DNA of 64,000 bases from Nitrospira sp. (GTDB lineage: Bacteria > Nitrospirota > Nitrospiria > Nitrospirales > Nitrospiraceae), in contig JACOEL010000002.1 of assembly GCA_024998625.1 (NCBI GenBank), forward strand, positions 248,001-312,000, in the 5' to 3' direction. The position numbers and the translations under genes were made by a program. Of this stretch, positions 34,214 to 43,423 are shown in pieces. The stretch's first letter is position 1, and every line of letters starts with the position of its first letter. The notes below the pieces were generated by a model that was not told the DNA's origin, ran no database searches, and worked only from the letters and a program-made list of their open reading frames with translations.

Positions 34214-34693
34214 ATGATTCGCTCGATGGTCTTCGCAATCGTCATTCTGGGTGCAATGGTCGGCACCACGCAGGCCCAGCTGATTGAGAAGAAGGCGTTG
34301 ACGCTGGAGGGCGCCAAACGGATTGTCGCCGCCGCGGAAGCCAAGGCAAAGGTGGAGGGTGCCAGGGTCGTGATTGCCGTGGTGGACGAAGGCGGGAACC
34401 TCCTCCTGCTCCAGCGTCTTGATGACACGCAAGTGGCCAGCGTAAACGTCGGCCTCGATAAGGCGAGAACCGCCGCGATCTTCCGGCGACCGAGCAAAGT
34501 GTTTGAGGAGCAGGTCCGGAATGGGCGCGTGGCCGCGCTGGCCTTGCACGGAGCCGTGCCGCTACAAGGCGGCGTGCCGATCGTCGTCGAAGGCAAGGTG
34601 ATCGGCGCTATCGGGGTGAGCGGAGAGACGCCGGGACAGGATGAAGATATCGCCCTAGCCGGTGCGGCGGTCGCCGCGTCGTTTACGAAGTAG
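34214..34693 (+). CDS. Exported GlcG/HbpS-family haem-binding-like protein
   Basis: 159 residues with a signal peptide (to about 22, TTQAQ). The GlcG/HbpS fold is clear: LTLEGAKRIVAAAEAKAK, VVIAVVDEGGNLLLLQRLDD, KARTAAIFRRPSKVFEE and GGVPIVVEGKVIGAIGVSG. The family binds haem or small cofactors and can sense redox stress, but many members have no known role. The GAAGGAGG site precedes the ATG. It sits next to a second, cupin-fused family member, suggesting duplication. Confidence 0.85.
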   Translation: MIRSMVFAIVILGAMVGTTQAQLIEKKALTLEGAKRIVAAAEAKAKVEGARVVIAVVDEGGNLLLLQRLDDTQVASVNVGLDKARTAAIFRRPSKVFEEQVRNGRVAALALHGAVPLQGGVPIVVEGKVIGAIGVSGETPGQDEDIALAGAAVAASFTK

Positions 34694-34748
34694 GAGCGGT
34701 CGGCTTTCGGCAATCCGTTCAGCAATACCCATCGGCGGCTGACCGCTC
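34694..34748. repeat. REP-like intergenic inverted repeat
   Basis: GAGCGGTCGGC pairs with GCTGACCGCTC at ten of eleven positions. It fills the gap between the two GlcG-like genes, ending 24 bases before the second start. Confidence 0.5.
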
Positions 34749-34772
34749 ATTCTCAGGGAGAGGAGAACGATT

Positions 34773-35687
34773 ATGAGATACCTGATAGCAACCTTGACGG
34801 GAGCGGTCATTGCGATGTCTGTCTCCGTCGGCTCCGCTGAATCGGTCGCCGACAAGCGCGGGCTCACGCTCGAGGGAGCCAGGCAAGTTATTGCGGCAAC
34901 CGTCGACGCGGCGCGCAAGGCTCATGCTCCGGGCGGGTCCATTGCGGTGGTTGATGAGGGCGGGAATCTGTTGGCGCTTGAACGGTTGGACCAGACGTTT
35001 GCCGCCAGCGCGAATATCGCGATCGGCAAGGCACGCACCGCGGCACTGTTCAAGAAATCGACGAAGGTATTCGAAGACGCGATCAAAAACGGCCGTACCT
35101 CGATGGTGACGCTCGGGGGCGACCTTCAACACTTCACACCCCTGCAAGGCGGCATTCCGTTGGAATGGGAAGGCAAGGTGGTGGGAGCAATCGGCGTCAG
35201 CGGCGCGGCCAGCGCCCAGCAGGATGAGGAACTCGCGATCGTCGGTGCCGGGTCGCTGGGCTCGATGGAGATGACGGGCAGGAACAACGGGCATGTTCCG
35301 CTGCCGGTCACCTACATCGAGAGCCGGAGGGTATCCGCGGCCTTTGAGAACGGTGCGGTATTGGTCGGTGAGGACGAGAACAGGATGCATGCCGCCCGGA
35401 ACTACATGGTGCATGCCAGCCATCGCGAGAAGGCCGGTGTCGTCGAGATCCATGAGTTCGACACGGACATTGTCTATGTCTTGAAGGGCTCGGCGCAGGT
35501 CATCACCGGCGGTACACCGGTCGGCATGAAGATGATTGCGCCGCATGAATTCCGCGCGCCTTCCGTGGACGGCGGCGAGACGAGGAGGCTCGTGCCGGGC
35601 GATGTGGTGATTATTCCGAACGGGGTGCCGCACTGGTTTAAGGAAGTGGAAGCGCCGTTTGATTATTACGTGGTCAAGGTGCGGTAG
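34773..35687 (+). CDS. Exported GlcG/HbpS-like domain fused to a cupin
   Basis: 304 residues with a signal peptide (MRYLIATLTGAVIAMSVSVG). Residues 30-170 repeat the GlcG pattern (GLTLEGARQVIAATVDAARK, AVVDEGGNLLALERLDQTF, GVSGAAS). Residues 205-303 are a cupin with EIHEFDTDIVYVLKGSAQVI and GDVVIIPNGVPHWFKEVEAP, which supply the His/Glu metal ligands of motif 1 and motif 2. A periplasmic metal-dependent enzyme or sensor is likely. GAGAGGAG lies before the ATG. The domain pairing is seen in some genomes, but its substrate is unknown to me. Confidence 0.83.
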   Translation: MRYLIATLTGAVIAMSVSVGSAESVADKRGLTLEGARQVIAATVDAARKAHAPGGSIAVVDEGGNLLALERLDQTFAASANIAIGKARTAALFKKSTKVFEDAIKNGRTSMVTLGGDLQHFTPLQGGIPLEWEGKVVGAIGVSGAASAQQDEELAIVGAGSLGSMEMTGRNNGHVPLPVTYIESRRVSAAFENGAVLVGEDENRMHAARNYMVHASHREKAGVVEIHEFDTDIVYVLKGSAQVITGGTPVGMKMIAPHEFRAPSVDGGETRRLVPGDVVIIPNGVPHWFKEVEAPFDYYVVKVR

Positions 35688-35689
35688 AC

Positions 35690-35810
35690 GGATGCTGAAA
35701 ACGGCCCCCAATGTTGTTCTCGGCTCGCAACCATCCTCAACGTACCCTGCGGGTACGCCTGCGGTGCTTGCATCGCCTGCGGCCTCGTTGGATGACCGTT
35801 TTGAGCATCC
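35690..35810. mobile_element. 121-bp palindromic MITE-like element
   Basis: The left end GGATGCTGAAAACGG and right end CCGTTTTGAGCATCC are 15-bp inverted repeats with one mismatch. The interior holds a second palindrome, CGTACCC-TGC-GGGTACG (35741-35757). It begins three bases after the cupin stop and ends 19 bases before the next start. No gene lies inside. Confidence 0.6.
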
Positions 35811-35829
35811 TGTGAGGACGGAGCGTGAA

Positions 35830-37464
35830 ATGAACAATCGAAGAAACGGAATGATTATTTTTGCAGCTCTCGCCTTCACGCTCTGTCCAGGTTTTACCTT
35901 GGGGCAGGTTACCGGTGATGCGCCGGGGGTGCGGCCGGAGGCGATTGTCGATTTGAAAACCGACGAAGGACTGGCCCTGGTCAAGGGCCAGTGGCGGTAC
36001 AGCAATGTCAAGGTGATCGATGTCGATCATCACGGCCCTGGTGCGGATCTCGCCCCGTCTGGTCCTCCGAATCGGACGCAAGACATCGACCTGCATGCCG
36101 GCGCCGCCGACTTCGACGATTCCAAGTGGGAGGTGTTGAAGCCGATTCAACTGGAAGAACGGCGTTCGACCGGACGGCTCTGCTTCAGTTGGTACCGGAC
36201 CAGCATCACCATCCCGGATAGAATCGGTCCATTCAATTCCGCCGGCTCCACCGTCGTGTTTGAGATTGCCATTGATGACTATGCGGAGGTGTGGGTGGAC
36301 GGCAGGTTGCCGCTGGTCTTGGGGCAGCCTGGAGGCCAGTTGATCAAGGGCTTCAATGCGCCGAACCGGGTGGTGTTGACCCGGAATGCCAAGCCAGGTC
36401 AAAAGATTCAGCTTGCGGTCTTCGGCATCAACGGCCCCCTCTCGAATCCGCCGGGGAATTTCATCTGGGTGCGCTCCGCCACACTCGATTTCTACAGGCC
36501 CGATCACATCGGGCCAGCGCAGTTCGTCAAGACCGAGATCGTGAAGACCGATCCGGTGCTCGATCAGATCGTTGCTCCGGGCACGCAGCTGGAACAACTC
36601 GCTGGTGGTTTCCTCTTCACCGAGGGCCCGGTGTGGGTCCCGGCCACCGCCAATGCCTCGGGATACCTCCTCTTCAGCGATCCCAACGCCAATACGATCT
36701 ATCGTTGGTCAGCGGAAGGGCAGGTATCCGTCTTTCGCGCCAAGAGCGGCTACAGCGGTTTCAATGTCGGTGACTACCATCAGCCGGGCTCGAACGGACT
36801 CACGCTCGACCGTAGGGGCCGTCTCACGATCAACCAGCATGGCAATCGCCGTGTCATTCGCGTCGAGCCACGCGGCAACATCACGGTGCTGGCCGACGGG
36901 TATGACGGTAAGCGGCTCAATAGCCCCAACGATCTCGTCTATCGCTCCGATGACACCCTCTATTTCACCGATCCGCCGTTTGGACTCCCGAAAGTCTTCG
37001 ACGATCCGGGCAAGGAGTTGTCCTATAGCGGCGTCTACTGCGTGAAGGACGGCATGGTGAAATTAGTGAGCACCGACCTCGATGCGCCCAACGGCATCGC
37101 GCTGTCTCCGGACGAGAAGACCCTCTACGTCAACAACTGGAACGACAAACGGAAGGTGATCGTACGGTACGACGTCAATCCGGATTGCACGCTTTCGAAC
37201 AGCCGCCTCTTCTTCGATATGACTAATGCGCCGGGATCTGACGCCCTCGATGGTCTCAAGGTCGATCAGCAAGGCAACGTCTATTCGACCGGGCCGGGCG
37301 GGCTCTGGATCCTCTCGCCGGATGGCAGGCAACTCGGCCTCATCAAGGGGCCGGAGGATCCGCACAACATGGCCTGGGGCGACGACGACGGCAAGACCCT
37401 CTACATCACGGCGCTGACAGGGATCTATCGCATTAGAATGAACGTCGCCGGGGTGCGACCATGA
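35830..37464 (+). CDS. Exported SMP-30/gluconolactonase with N-terminal beta-sandwich
   Basis: 544 residues from ATG 35830; an upstream in-frame start would translate the palindromic element. It has a signal peptide (MIIFAALAFTLCPGFTLGQ). Residues 30-225 look like a beta-sandwich with VFEIAIDDYAEVWVDGRL. Residues 240-540 are an SMP-30 propeller: FTEGPVWVP (metal Glu), GSNGLTLDRRGRL, NSPNDLVYRSDDTLYFTDPP (metal Asn/Asp) and DAPNGIALSPDEKTLYV. The family opens lactones with a divalent metal. A paralogue without the sandwich lies at 40411. The pair suggests exported lactone or sugar-acid processing. Confidence 0.88.
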   Translation: MNNRRNGMIIFAALAFTLCPGFTLGQVTGDAPGVRPEAIVDLKTDEGLALVKGQWRYSNVKVIDVDHHGPGADLAPSGPPNRTQDIDLHAGAADFDDSKWEVLKPIQLEERRSTGRLCFSWYRTSITIPDRIGPFNSAGSTVVFEIAIDDYAEVWVDGRLPLVLGQPGGQLIKGFNAPNRVVLTRNAKPGQKIQLAVFGINGPLSNPPGNFIWVRSATLDFYRPDHIGPAQFVKTEIVKTDPVLDQIVAPGTQLEQLAGGFLFTEGPVWVPATANASGYLLFSDPNANTIYRWSAEGQVSVFRAKSGYSGFNVGDYHQPGSNGLTLDRRGRLTINQHGNRRVIRVEPRGNITVLADGYDGKRLNSPNDLVYRSDDTLYFTDPPFGLPKVFDDPGKELSYSGVYCVKDGMVKLVSTDLDAPNGIALSPDEKTLYVNNWNDKRKVIVRYDVNPDCTLSNSRLFFDMTNAPGSDALDGLKVDQQGNVYSTGPGGLWILSPDGRQLGLIKGPEDPHNMAWGDDDGKTLYITALTGIYRIRMNVAGVRP

Positions 37465-37615
37465 CCGTGTTGTTCGCAGAGAGGCGGGAACATGGCACGC
37501 ACTGATAGGAATATCGAGATGCAAAGTTTCATGACATGAACGAAAAGACGGTTGTATTGCCCGGCAAACGCATGCGCGCACCATTCCAAGATAACTCTGT
37601 TCAGGAGGAGCCACT

Positions 37616-38047
37616 ATGTCTATGACAGTTCTATACACCGCTCACGCGACTGCTACTGGTGGTCGCAACGGGCATACACAATCCGATGATGGCATCGTCA
37701 GTGTTGATCTATCGGTTCCGAAGGCGTTGGGAGGTCCTGGCAAGCCAGGCACAACCACGCCAGAAGAATTATTTGCCGCTGGCTATGCGGCTTGCTTCGG
37801 CAGCGCTTGCGAATTTATGTCGCGCCAGCTGCGGTTAATTCCTAGCACCCTCGAAGTGAATGCGGCGGTCGGCATCGGCACCATTCCCACGGGTGGGTTC
37901 GGCCTGGTGGTCGATATGACTGTGAAGATCGGTGGGCTGTCGCAGGCCGATGCCGAGAAGCTTGCGGCGGCTGGACATTTTATTTGCCCGTATTCAAACG
38001 CGATCCGCAACAACGTGGACGTGACCATCAACGTCAAGACGGTTTGA
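37616..38047 (+). CDS. OsmC/Ohr-type organic hydroperoxide reductase
   Basis: 143 residues with the Ohr pattern: LYTAHATATGGRNG, TTPEELFAAGYAACFGSACE (first Cys) and HFICPYSNAIRNNVDV (second Cys). These two cysteines reduce organic peroxides such as fatty-acid hydroperoxides in the cytoplasm. Length is normal. AGGAGG lies seven bases upstream. Its place beside an MDR oxidoreductase and a Rieske protein suggests a detoxification cluster. Confidence 0.92.
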   Translation: MSMTVLYTAHATATGGRNGHTQSDDGIVSVDLSVPKALGGPGKPGTTTPEELFAAGYAACFGSACEFMSRQLRLIPSTLEVNAAVGIGTIPTGGFGLVVDMTVKIGGLSQADAEKLAAAGHFICPYSNAIRNNVDVTINVKTV

Positions 38048-38072
38048 GCACGAGAATAAAAGGAATCGCACA

Positions 38073-39062
38073 ATGAGAGCTGTCCAGATAAGCCGCTTCG
38101 GTGGACCCGAGGTCTTCGAGATCGTCGAACCCCCCACACCCATACCGGGCCACGGCCAAGTGCTGGTCCGAGTCCGCGCGGTGGGCGTCAACCTTGCCGA
38201 GACGCTGATGCGGCAAAATCGTTATGCAGTGACACCTGAACTCCCAGCGGTTCTCGGTAACGAGGTCGCCGGCGTGATCGAAGCGCTCGGGGCCGGTGTC
38301 GGGGGCTTGGCGGTTGGTGCCCGTGTCGTGGCTCCGCTGTTCGCCGCTGGCGCGTTCGTCGGAGGGTACGCCGAGTATGTGTTGATCGACGCAGATTTTG
38401 TTGTTCCGCTACCGGACACGTTGTCGTTCGAGGTAGCCACGGCGCTGATGATCCAGGGGCTCACTGCCCTGTACCTCATCAAACAGATACCTCCGCATGG
38501 CAAGACGGTGCTGATCAGCGCTGCCGCAGGAGGGGTTGGCTCGCTGCTGCTACAGCTTGCCAACCGCGCGGGGGCCAGGGCCGTGATCGCTGCTGCGAGT
38601 ACGACCGCCAAACTCGACTTCGCTCGTTCACTCGGCGCCCATGCCTGTGTCAACTATACCTGGGCGGATTGGGTCGAACAGACGCGCGCGATGAGCGGTG
38701 GAGCCGGGCCCGACATCATCTATGAATCCATTGGCGGCGCGGTGACCAACGCCAGTCTCAAAGCACTGGCGCCACTGGGCCAACTCGTCATCTATGGCGC
38801 GCTCAACATCCAGAGCTTCCAGCTGGGGGTACCGGAGCTGCTGGGTCTCATTTTCAAGAACCAGTCGATTACCGGCTTCGCTTTCGCGCCCCTCCTCACC
38901 CCAGGGAGCCTGAAGACAGGGCTCGCGGAACTGTTCGATCTCGCCGTGCGCGCTCAGATTAAGGTGACGATCAGCAAGACGTTTCCGCTGGAGCATGTGG
39001 CTGAGGCACATCGCGCGCTCGAAGGACGGCACACGACCGGCAAATTGGTGCTGGTGCCGTAA
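38073..39062 (+). CDS. NADPH:quinone-type MDR oxidoreductase
   Basis: 329 residues of the zinc-independent medium-chain dehydrogenase/reductase type. It has the N-terminal GroES-like part (MRAVQISRFGGPEVFEIVEP) and LGNEVAGVIEALGAGVGGL, then the nucleotide fold TVLISAAAGGVGSLLLQLAN and DIIYESIGGAVTNASLKAL. The cysteine ligands of zinc members are absent, which fits quinone or enone reductases using NADPH. Twenty-five bases separate it from the Ohr gene, so they are probably co-transcribed. Confidence 0.9.
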   Translation: MRAVQISRFGGPEVFEIVEPPTPIPGHGQVLVRVRAVGVNLAETLMRQNRYAVTPELPAVLGNEVAGVIEALGAGVGGLAVGARVVAPLFAAGAFVGGYAEYVLIDADFVVPLPDTLSFEVATALMIQGLTALYLIKQIPPHGKTVLISAAAGGVGSLLLQLANRAGARAVIAAASTTAKLDFARSLGAHACVNYTWADWVEQTRAMSGGAGPDIIYESIGGAVTNASLKALAPLGQLVIYGALNIQSFQLGVPELLGLIFKNQSITGFAFAPLLTPGSLKTGLAELFDLAVRAQIKVTISKTFPLEHVAEAHRALEGRHTTGKLVLVP

Positions 39063-39199
39063 ACTTGAGTAGGACCCGACAGAAGCTAGCGTGGGGACCG
39101 TGGTTCAATTGGCGATTCAAATCCGATGAGGGAGGAGCGGCATAACGGCAGGAGACAGGATTATGCAGGCGCACAATTACCGAAGAGAGGAGATCGATC

Positions 39200-39505
39200 A
39201 TGAAAGTCTCCTTTTGCAAGCTCGAAGATATTCCCGATGACAAGACCACGACTGTGGATTTCTTTGATCGTGAAGTCTTGGTCTTCAAAGTTGACGGACA
39301 ACCTAAGGCTGTTCTCAATATTTGCATGCACTTGGGTGGCCCAATGAAGCGAGACGGCAACAAGTTGATCTGTGAATGGCATGGGGCGGAGTTTGAATGT
39401 GGCCAAGGGAAGTGTCTGAAAGGGCCGGCCGATCCAGGCTCCCAATTGATCACCTTGCCTACCAGGGTTGAGAACGGAATGCTGACGTACGTGTATGGCG
39501 AATAA
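39200..39505 (+). CDS. Rieske [2Fe-2S] ferredoxin-like protein
   Basis: 101 residues with both Rieske ligand motifs: CMHLGGPMK (Cys-x-His) and CEWHGAEFECGQG (Cys-x2-His). Length and the absence of a membrane anchor fit a soluble dioxygenase-type Rieske ferredoxin or electron carrier. AGAGGAG precedes the ATG. No oxygenase subunit is adjacent, so the electron acceptor is not evident; the neighbouring oxidoreductase is a possible partner. Confidence 0.9.
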   Translation: MKVSFCKLEDIPDDKTTTVDFFDREVLVFKVDGQPKAVLNICMHLGGPMKRDGNKLICEWHGAEFECGQGKCLKGPADPGSQLITLPTRVENGMLTYVYGE

Positions 39506-39535
39506 CCTGCCGATACCTGAGCGAAGGCACCCACT

Positions 39536-40423
39536 ATGACGACGTACAACATCACGACTGTTGATGACCTCAATATCTTTTACCGTGAAGCCGGATCTCG
39601 TGCGAATCCGACGATTCTGCTGCTTCATGGATTCCCTTCGTCATCGTTCATGTACCGTAATCTGATTGACGCACTTGCGGATAAGTTTCACCTTGTCGCG
39701 CCGGATTATCCAGGGTTCGGGTACAGCTCGTTCCCAGACGCCAAACAGTTCTCGTACACATTCGCAAACTACGCGAATGTCGTCGACACGTTCACACGGG
39801 CTGTCGGACTCGAAAACTACATCCTTTACCTGCAGGATTACGGTGCGCCGATTGGTTTTCGTCTGGCCTTATTGGGCCCGGAGCGCGTCACCGCGCTCAT
39901 CGTCCAGAATGGTAACGCCTATGAGGAAGGTCTGAGCAGTGAATGGGAGCCTATCAAAACCTATTGGCGCGAGCCGACGAGCGTCAATCGTGCAAAGCTG
40001 CGCGACTGGCTCAATTCTGATGGCATCCGGCTGCAATACGTCGCTGGCGTGCCGGATACGCAGATTACGATGTTCAGCCCCGACACCTGGACGCTGGACT
40101 GGGAATTTCTGGCCCGTCCAGGCAATATTGAGGTACAGCTCGACCTCTTCGGCGATTACAAAACCAACATCGCTATGTACTCACAGTTCCAGGCATTCTT
40201 CCGTGCGCATCGTCCACCGACGCTGATCGTATGGGGAAAGTATGATCCTTTCTTTATGGTATTGGGTGCGGAAGCCTATCGGCGTGATCTGCCGAGCGCA
40301 GAACTGCATGTCCTTGACGCCGGCCATTTCGCCCTCGAAACACACGCATCACAGATCGCCGGCCTGATACGTGAATTTCTTAAAACCAAGGTGTTTGGAG
40401 GTTCTGTGTTATGCAACGCTTAG
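39536..40423 (+). CDS. Alpha/beta hydrolase (haloalkane dehalogenase / epoxide hydrolase-like)
   Basis: 295 residues. LLLHGFPSSSFMYRNLID is the oxyanion strand; LYLQDYGAPIGFRLALLGP gives an Asp nucleophile near residue 101; HVLDAGHFALETHASQI gives the catalytic His. An Asp nucleophile points to dehalogenase or epoxide-hydrolase types rather than esterases. It is cytoplasmic. The end overlaps the SMP-30 gene start by 13 bases, which suggests coupling between hydrolase and lactonase. Confidence 0.88.
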   Translation: MTTYNITTVDDLNIFYREAGSRANPTILLLHGFPSSSFMYRNLIDALADKFHLVAPDYPGFGYSSFPDAKQFSYTFANYANVVDTFTRAVGLENYILYLQDYGAPIGFRLALLGPERVTALIVQNGNAYEEGLSSEWEPIKTYWREPTSVNRAKLRDWLNSDGIRLQYVAGVPDTQITMFSPDTWTLDWEFLARPGNIEVQLDLFGDYKTNIAMYSQFQAFFRAHRPPTLIVWGKYDPFFMVLGAEAYRRDLPSAELHVLDAGHFALETHASQIAGLIREFLKTKVFGGSVLCNA

Positions 40424-41469
40424 ACAAGCGCCCAATGAGGCACAGGACCATTTTCAACATCCTCAATGCAGCGGTAGTGCGTGGAATCCTTTGCGCTGCT
40501 GTATGGGCCACCGCTGTCGATGAAAGCAGCGTCGCAGAGACCCTCTTCACGATCAATCGTCTCGATCCGCGCTTCGATCAGCTTGTGCCGAAGGATGCCA
40601 AGCTGGAAAAGATCGCCGATGGGTTCACCTGGGTCGAAGGACCGGTCTGGCACAAGCAAGGCGAGTACGTGCTCTTTTCAGACATACCCGCCAACGCCGT
40701 CTACAAATGGAAACCTGGTGAAGGCACCAGTGTGTTCGTGAAGAACAGCGGCTATAGCGGCTCGATGCCCTATGCCGGAAAAGAGCCGGGCTCGAACGGG
40801 CTCACGCTCGATGCGCAAGGCCGGTTGGTCCTCTGCCGCCATGGCGATCGACAAATCGGGCGGTTGGAGTCAAATGGAACGATCGTCCCGCTCGTCGAGC
40901 ACTACGATGGGCACCAGCTCAACAGTCCGAACGATCTGGTCTTCACATCCAACGGCGATTTGTATTTCACCGATCCGCCGTTCGGACTCCCGAAAGCCTT
41001 CGATGATCCGGGCAAGGCTCCGGTGCAAGGGGTCTATCGCCTCTCTCACGATGGAGTGCTCACGTTGCTCATCAATGACATCAAGGCTCCCAATGGGATC
41101 GCCTTTTCGCCGGATGAGAAGACCCTCTACGTATCCGATGTCGATCCGAAGCGCGCGGCCTGGCTGGCCTACGATGTGAAATCAGACGGCTCTGTCGCCG
41201 ACGGCCGTGTGTTCTTTGACGCGACGCGTTGGAGAAAAGATCCGTTCTTTGGGCCGGACGGATTCAAGGTCGACCGGAAAGGGAATCTCTTCGGCGCTCG
41301 ACCGGGTGGGATCAGCGTGATCGCGTCGGACGGCACGCTCCTGGGCACGATCGAGACCGGGCAACCGATGTCCAACGTCGCATGGGGGGAAGACGGGCGG
41401 ACCCTGTTCATGACTGGTGGTTCATCAGTCTATCGTCTTCGCGTGACTACAGGCGCGGACCGCTACTAG
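40411..41469 (+). CDS. Exported SMP-30/gluconolactonase-like protein
   Basis: 352 residues starting at an ATG with GGAGG ten bases upstream, inside the end of the hydrolase gene. A signal-like segment (VVRGILCAAVWATAVD) is followed by the propeller: GFTWVEGPVWHKQGEYVLFS, GSNGLTLDAQGRLVLC, NSPNDLVFTSNGDLYFTDPP and KAPNGIAFSPDEKTLYVSDV. The metal-binding Glu, Asn and Asp positions are present. It is a paralogue of the larger protein at 35830, probably by duplication, and should hydrolyse lactones in the periplasm. Confidence 0.88.
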   Translation: MQRLDKRPMRHRTIFNILNAAVVRGILCAAVWATAVDESSVAETLFTINRLDPRFDQLVPKDAKLEKIADGFTWVEGPVWHKQGEYVLFSDIPANAVYKWKPGEGTSVFVKNSGYSGSMPYAGKEPGSNGLTLDAQGRLVLCRHGDRQIGRLESNGTIVPLVEHYDGHQLNSPNDLVFTSNGDLYFTDPPFGLPKAFDDPGKAPVQGVYRLSHDGVLTLLINDIKAPNGIAFSPDEKTLYVSDVDPKRAAWLAYDVKSDGSVADGRVFFDATRWRKDPFFGPDGFKVDRKGNLFGARPGGISVIASDGTLLGTIETGQPMSNVAWGEDGRTLFMTGGSSVYRLRVTTGADRY

Positions 41470-41887
41470 CATCTATCTCAAAATAGTTGTGCCAATGGAA
41501 AAAGTCCCTACCATGCGCTCGCATGCTGCGCTTGCCCGACGACCAATGGGAACGGATTCGGGACCAAGTTTCCCGAGGAACACCTCCCGGGCAGCCGGCC
41601 CGGCCGCAAGCCGGTGCCTGCGCGAGCCGTCCTGGAGGCGGTATTGTGGAGTCTCAATACCGGCGCACAGTGGCACCCGCTCCCGTACTGCTATCCCAAC
41701 TCCAAGACCGTGCAGCGCCGCTTCCAGCCGTTGCCCTGGCGAAGGGCGGCGGCGAGGGCATCGGCCCCACTCGCCGGGGCAACGCCGTCTCCTCATTCGC
41801 TGAGAGTACTACGCTGCCAATTTCCTCAGGTTGGGCAACTCGCCTGCGTCACGATGCTCCTCAAACGATTTGGAGATAGGTTCTAGT
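41470..41887 (+). mobile_element. Truncated IS5-like element with broken transposase
   Basis: The right end reads GGAGATAGGTTCTAG and the left end ATCTATCTCAAA, a decayed inverted repeat. Between them, pieces of an IS5-type transposase N-terminus appear in different frames: LPDDQWERIRDQ, then PARAVLEAVLWSLNTGAQWH and PNSKTVQRRFQPL. At about 418 bp it is too short for a complete element of this type, so it has frameshifts plus an internal deletion. The same ends occur at 51308. Confidence 0.75.
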
Positions 41888-42069
41888 TTATCAATCGGCT
41901 TTCGGCCCGTTCAGGATCTTGCCTGGTTCTGTTAGCCCCAGGCGCGAGCCATCCCTAAGTCACTGCGAGAAATGGCCTCAAGGTGGCAGTGTCTATGATC
42001 CCCACGAACCCGCAACCCAACACATACTCGTTCCTACAGGGAGCATCCTGCCTGCTGTGAAAGGAGCCT

Positions 42070-42345
42070 GTGGTGTCGGTCCAGACCAGTCCGCTCATGA
42101 CCCTCAAAGAGGCCGCAGACTTTTTGCGGTATAGCACGAGCTCGCTCTACAAGCGGACTGACATCCCCCGACATAAACTCTCGGGCTCCAAGGACTGGCG
42201 CTATGACCGCGAGGAACTCCTCGCCTGGGCCAAGTCCACCGTCCCTCAGCGGCTGGAGCCGAAGCCCGAGCCAGCTCAGCCATCCGCGGCGAACTCGCTG
42301 GAGCCCTGCAGGGTTCCTCGTCGCCGCAATTCCCGCTACAGGTAA
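42070..42345 (+). CDS. Excisionase-like HTH protein
   Basis: 91 residues from GTG 42070 with AAAGGAG upstream. Residues 9-60 are an excisionase/MerR-type HTH: LMTLKEAADFLRYSTSSLYK, then HKLSGSKDWRYDREELLAWA. The C-terminal third is Pro/Arg-rich and of doubtful quality. It directly precedes a broken tyrosine recombinase on the same strand, the usual arrangement of an integration module, and may be the only intact part of one. Confidence 0.7.
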   Translation: MVSVQTSPLMTLKEAADFLRYSTSSLYKRTDIPRHKLSGSKDWRYDREELLAWAKSTVPQRLEPKPEPAQPSAANSLEPCRVPRRRNSRYR

Positions 42346-42359
42346 AGGAATCCAGCCCC

Positions 42360-43350
42360 ATGGTCATCCGGCACCGCACGACAAAGAAAGGCCTCGCCGG
42401 CGATATGGACTTCTGGTGGAAGAAGGCACGTTATCGGCCCTGCCTTGGCTACAACCTGGATCCTGCGCAGGAACTGATCGAAGCCGGGAAACTGGTGGAA
42501 CGGATCAAGTCAGGCCAGCTCAATGGAGGGTTTACGCGTAGAGGTGGAACCACCATGGCCGACTTTCAGGCGAGCTATCTGGCCTAGCTCAAGAGCGGGG
42601 CGTGCTGGATCTGAAGAGACCGGAGCGGGTGCTCGACAGCTATCTCATCCCCGCCTTTTCCCAACCCATGCAGGATATCTCGTACAGCGATGGACCGGCC
42701 TATATCGCGAAGCGCCGTAAAGGCGGAGCCTCCGATGGGACTATCGCCCGCGAATGGACGATTCTGCTGAGCTTGATGAATTTTGCTGTGAAGGTCGATG
42801 AGATTTCGGCCAATGCCTCACAAGGCGTCACGGCATCCAAGAGTGGCGTCCGAGATCGCATGCCGACCGCAGTCGAGATTGGACAAATTTTGCCCGTCGC
42901 AACCGGTCGGCTCCGGCGTGCCTCGACGGTGGCAATGAACTGCGGGCTGCGAGAGGAAAAAGTGTGGGCGACCCGACCCAGTTGGATCGTGCAGAAGGAC
43001 GGCGGGCCCTGGCTGTAGCTCCCACCCCCGAGATCCAAGAAGAAAGGAAACCCCACGCTCCTCCCCTTGAATCGATTCGCCTATGAGGCGCTCAATGCCG
43101 GAGAGCCCTCACCAAGTGATGAGCGAGTCTTCAATGAGTGGTCAGACCAGCATGCTCTGGGGATGGCCTGGTCACGAGCGACAGATGCGGCAGAGATTAC
43201 GGATCTTCGTTTCCATGATTTACGACGATGGTTTGCGTCAGTGCTGGAGGATCTCGGTGATGGAGACGAGGAGGAGGTCGTGCCGCGCGAAGTCGTGAAA
43301 TATCTCCTGGGGCATCAGTCGGCTGACACGCCCGGCGGTCTTCCGGAAAG
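42360..43350 (+). pseudogene. Degraded tyrosine recombinase (integrase)
   Basis: Three frame segments together resemble a phage-type integrase. The N-terminal arm (42360-42587) stops at an in-frame TAG. The core-binding domain and first catalytic Arg region (42602-43018: GTIAREWTILLSLMNFAVKV, AMNCGLREEKVW) ends at a stop. The catalytic part (about 43067-43350) has RFHDLRRWFASVLEDLG and VVKYLLGHQSAD, the HxxR and His of the active site. The terminal Tyr box is missing. At least two frame breaks are needed, so it is inactive. Confidence 0.78.
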
Positions 43351-43423
43351 GAGAAGGTGGTGGGAGGCCTGTTTTCTTGGACCGATCGGAGGTCCGCGAA
43401 GGGGGGCTGTCACCCAGGTTTAT

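Noticed and set aside
34719-36011. 430-residue minus-strand ORF
   Set aside because: Antisense to the GlcG-cupin gene and running through a palindromic element; no domain-like sequence.
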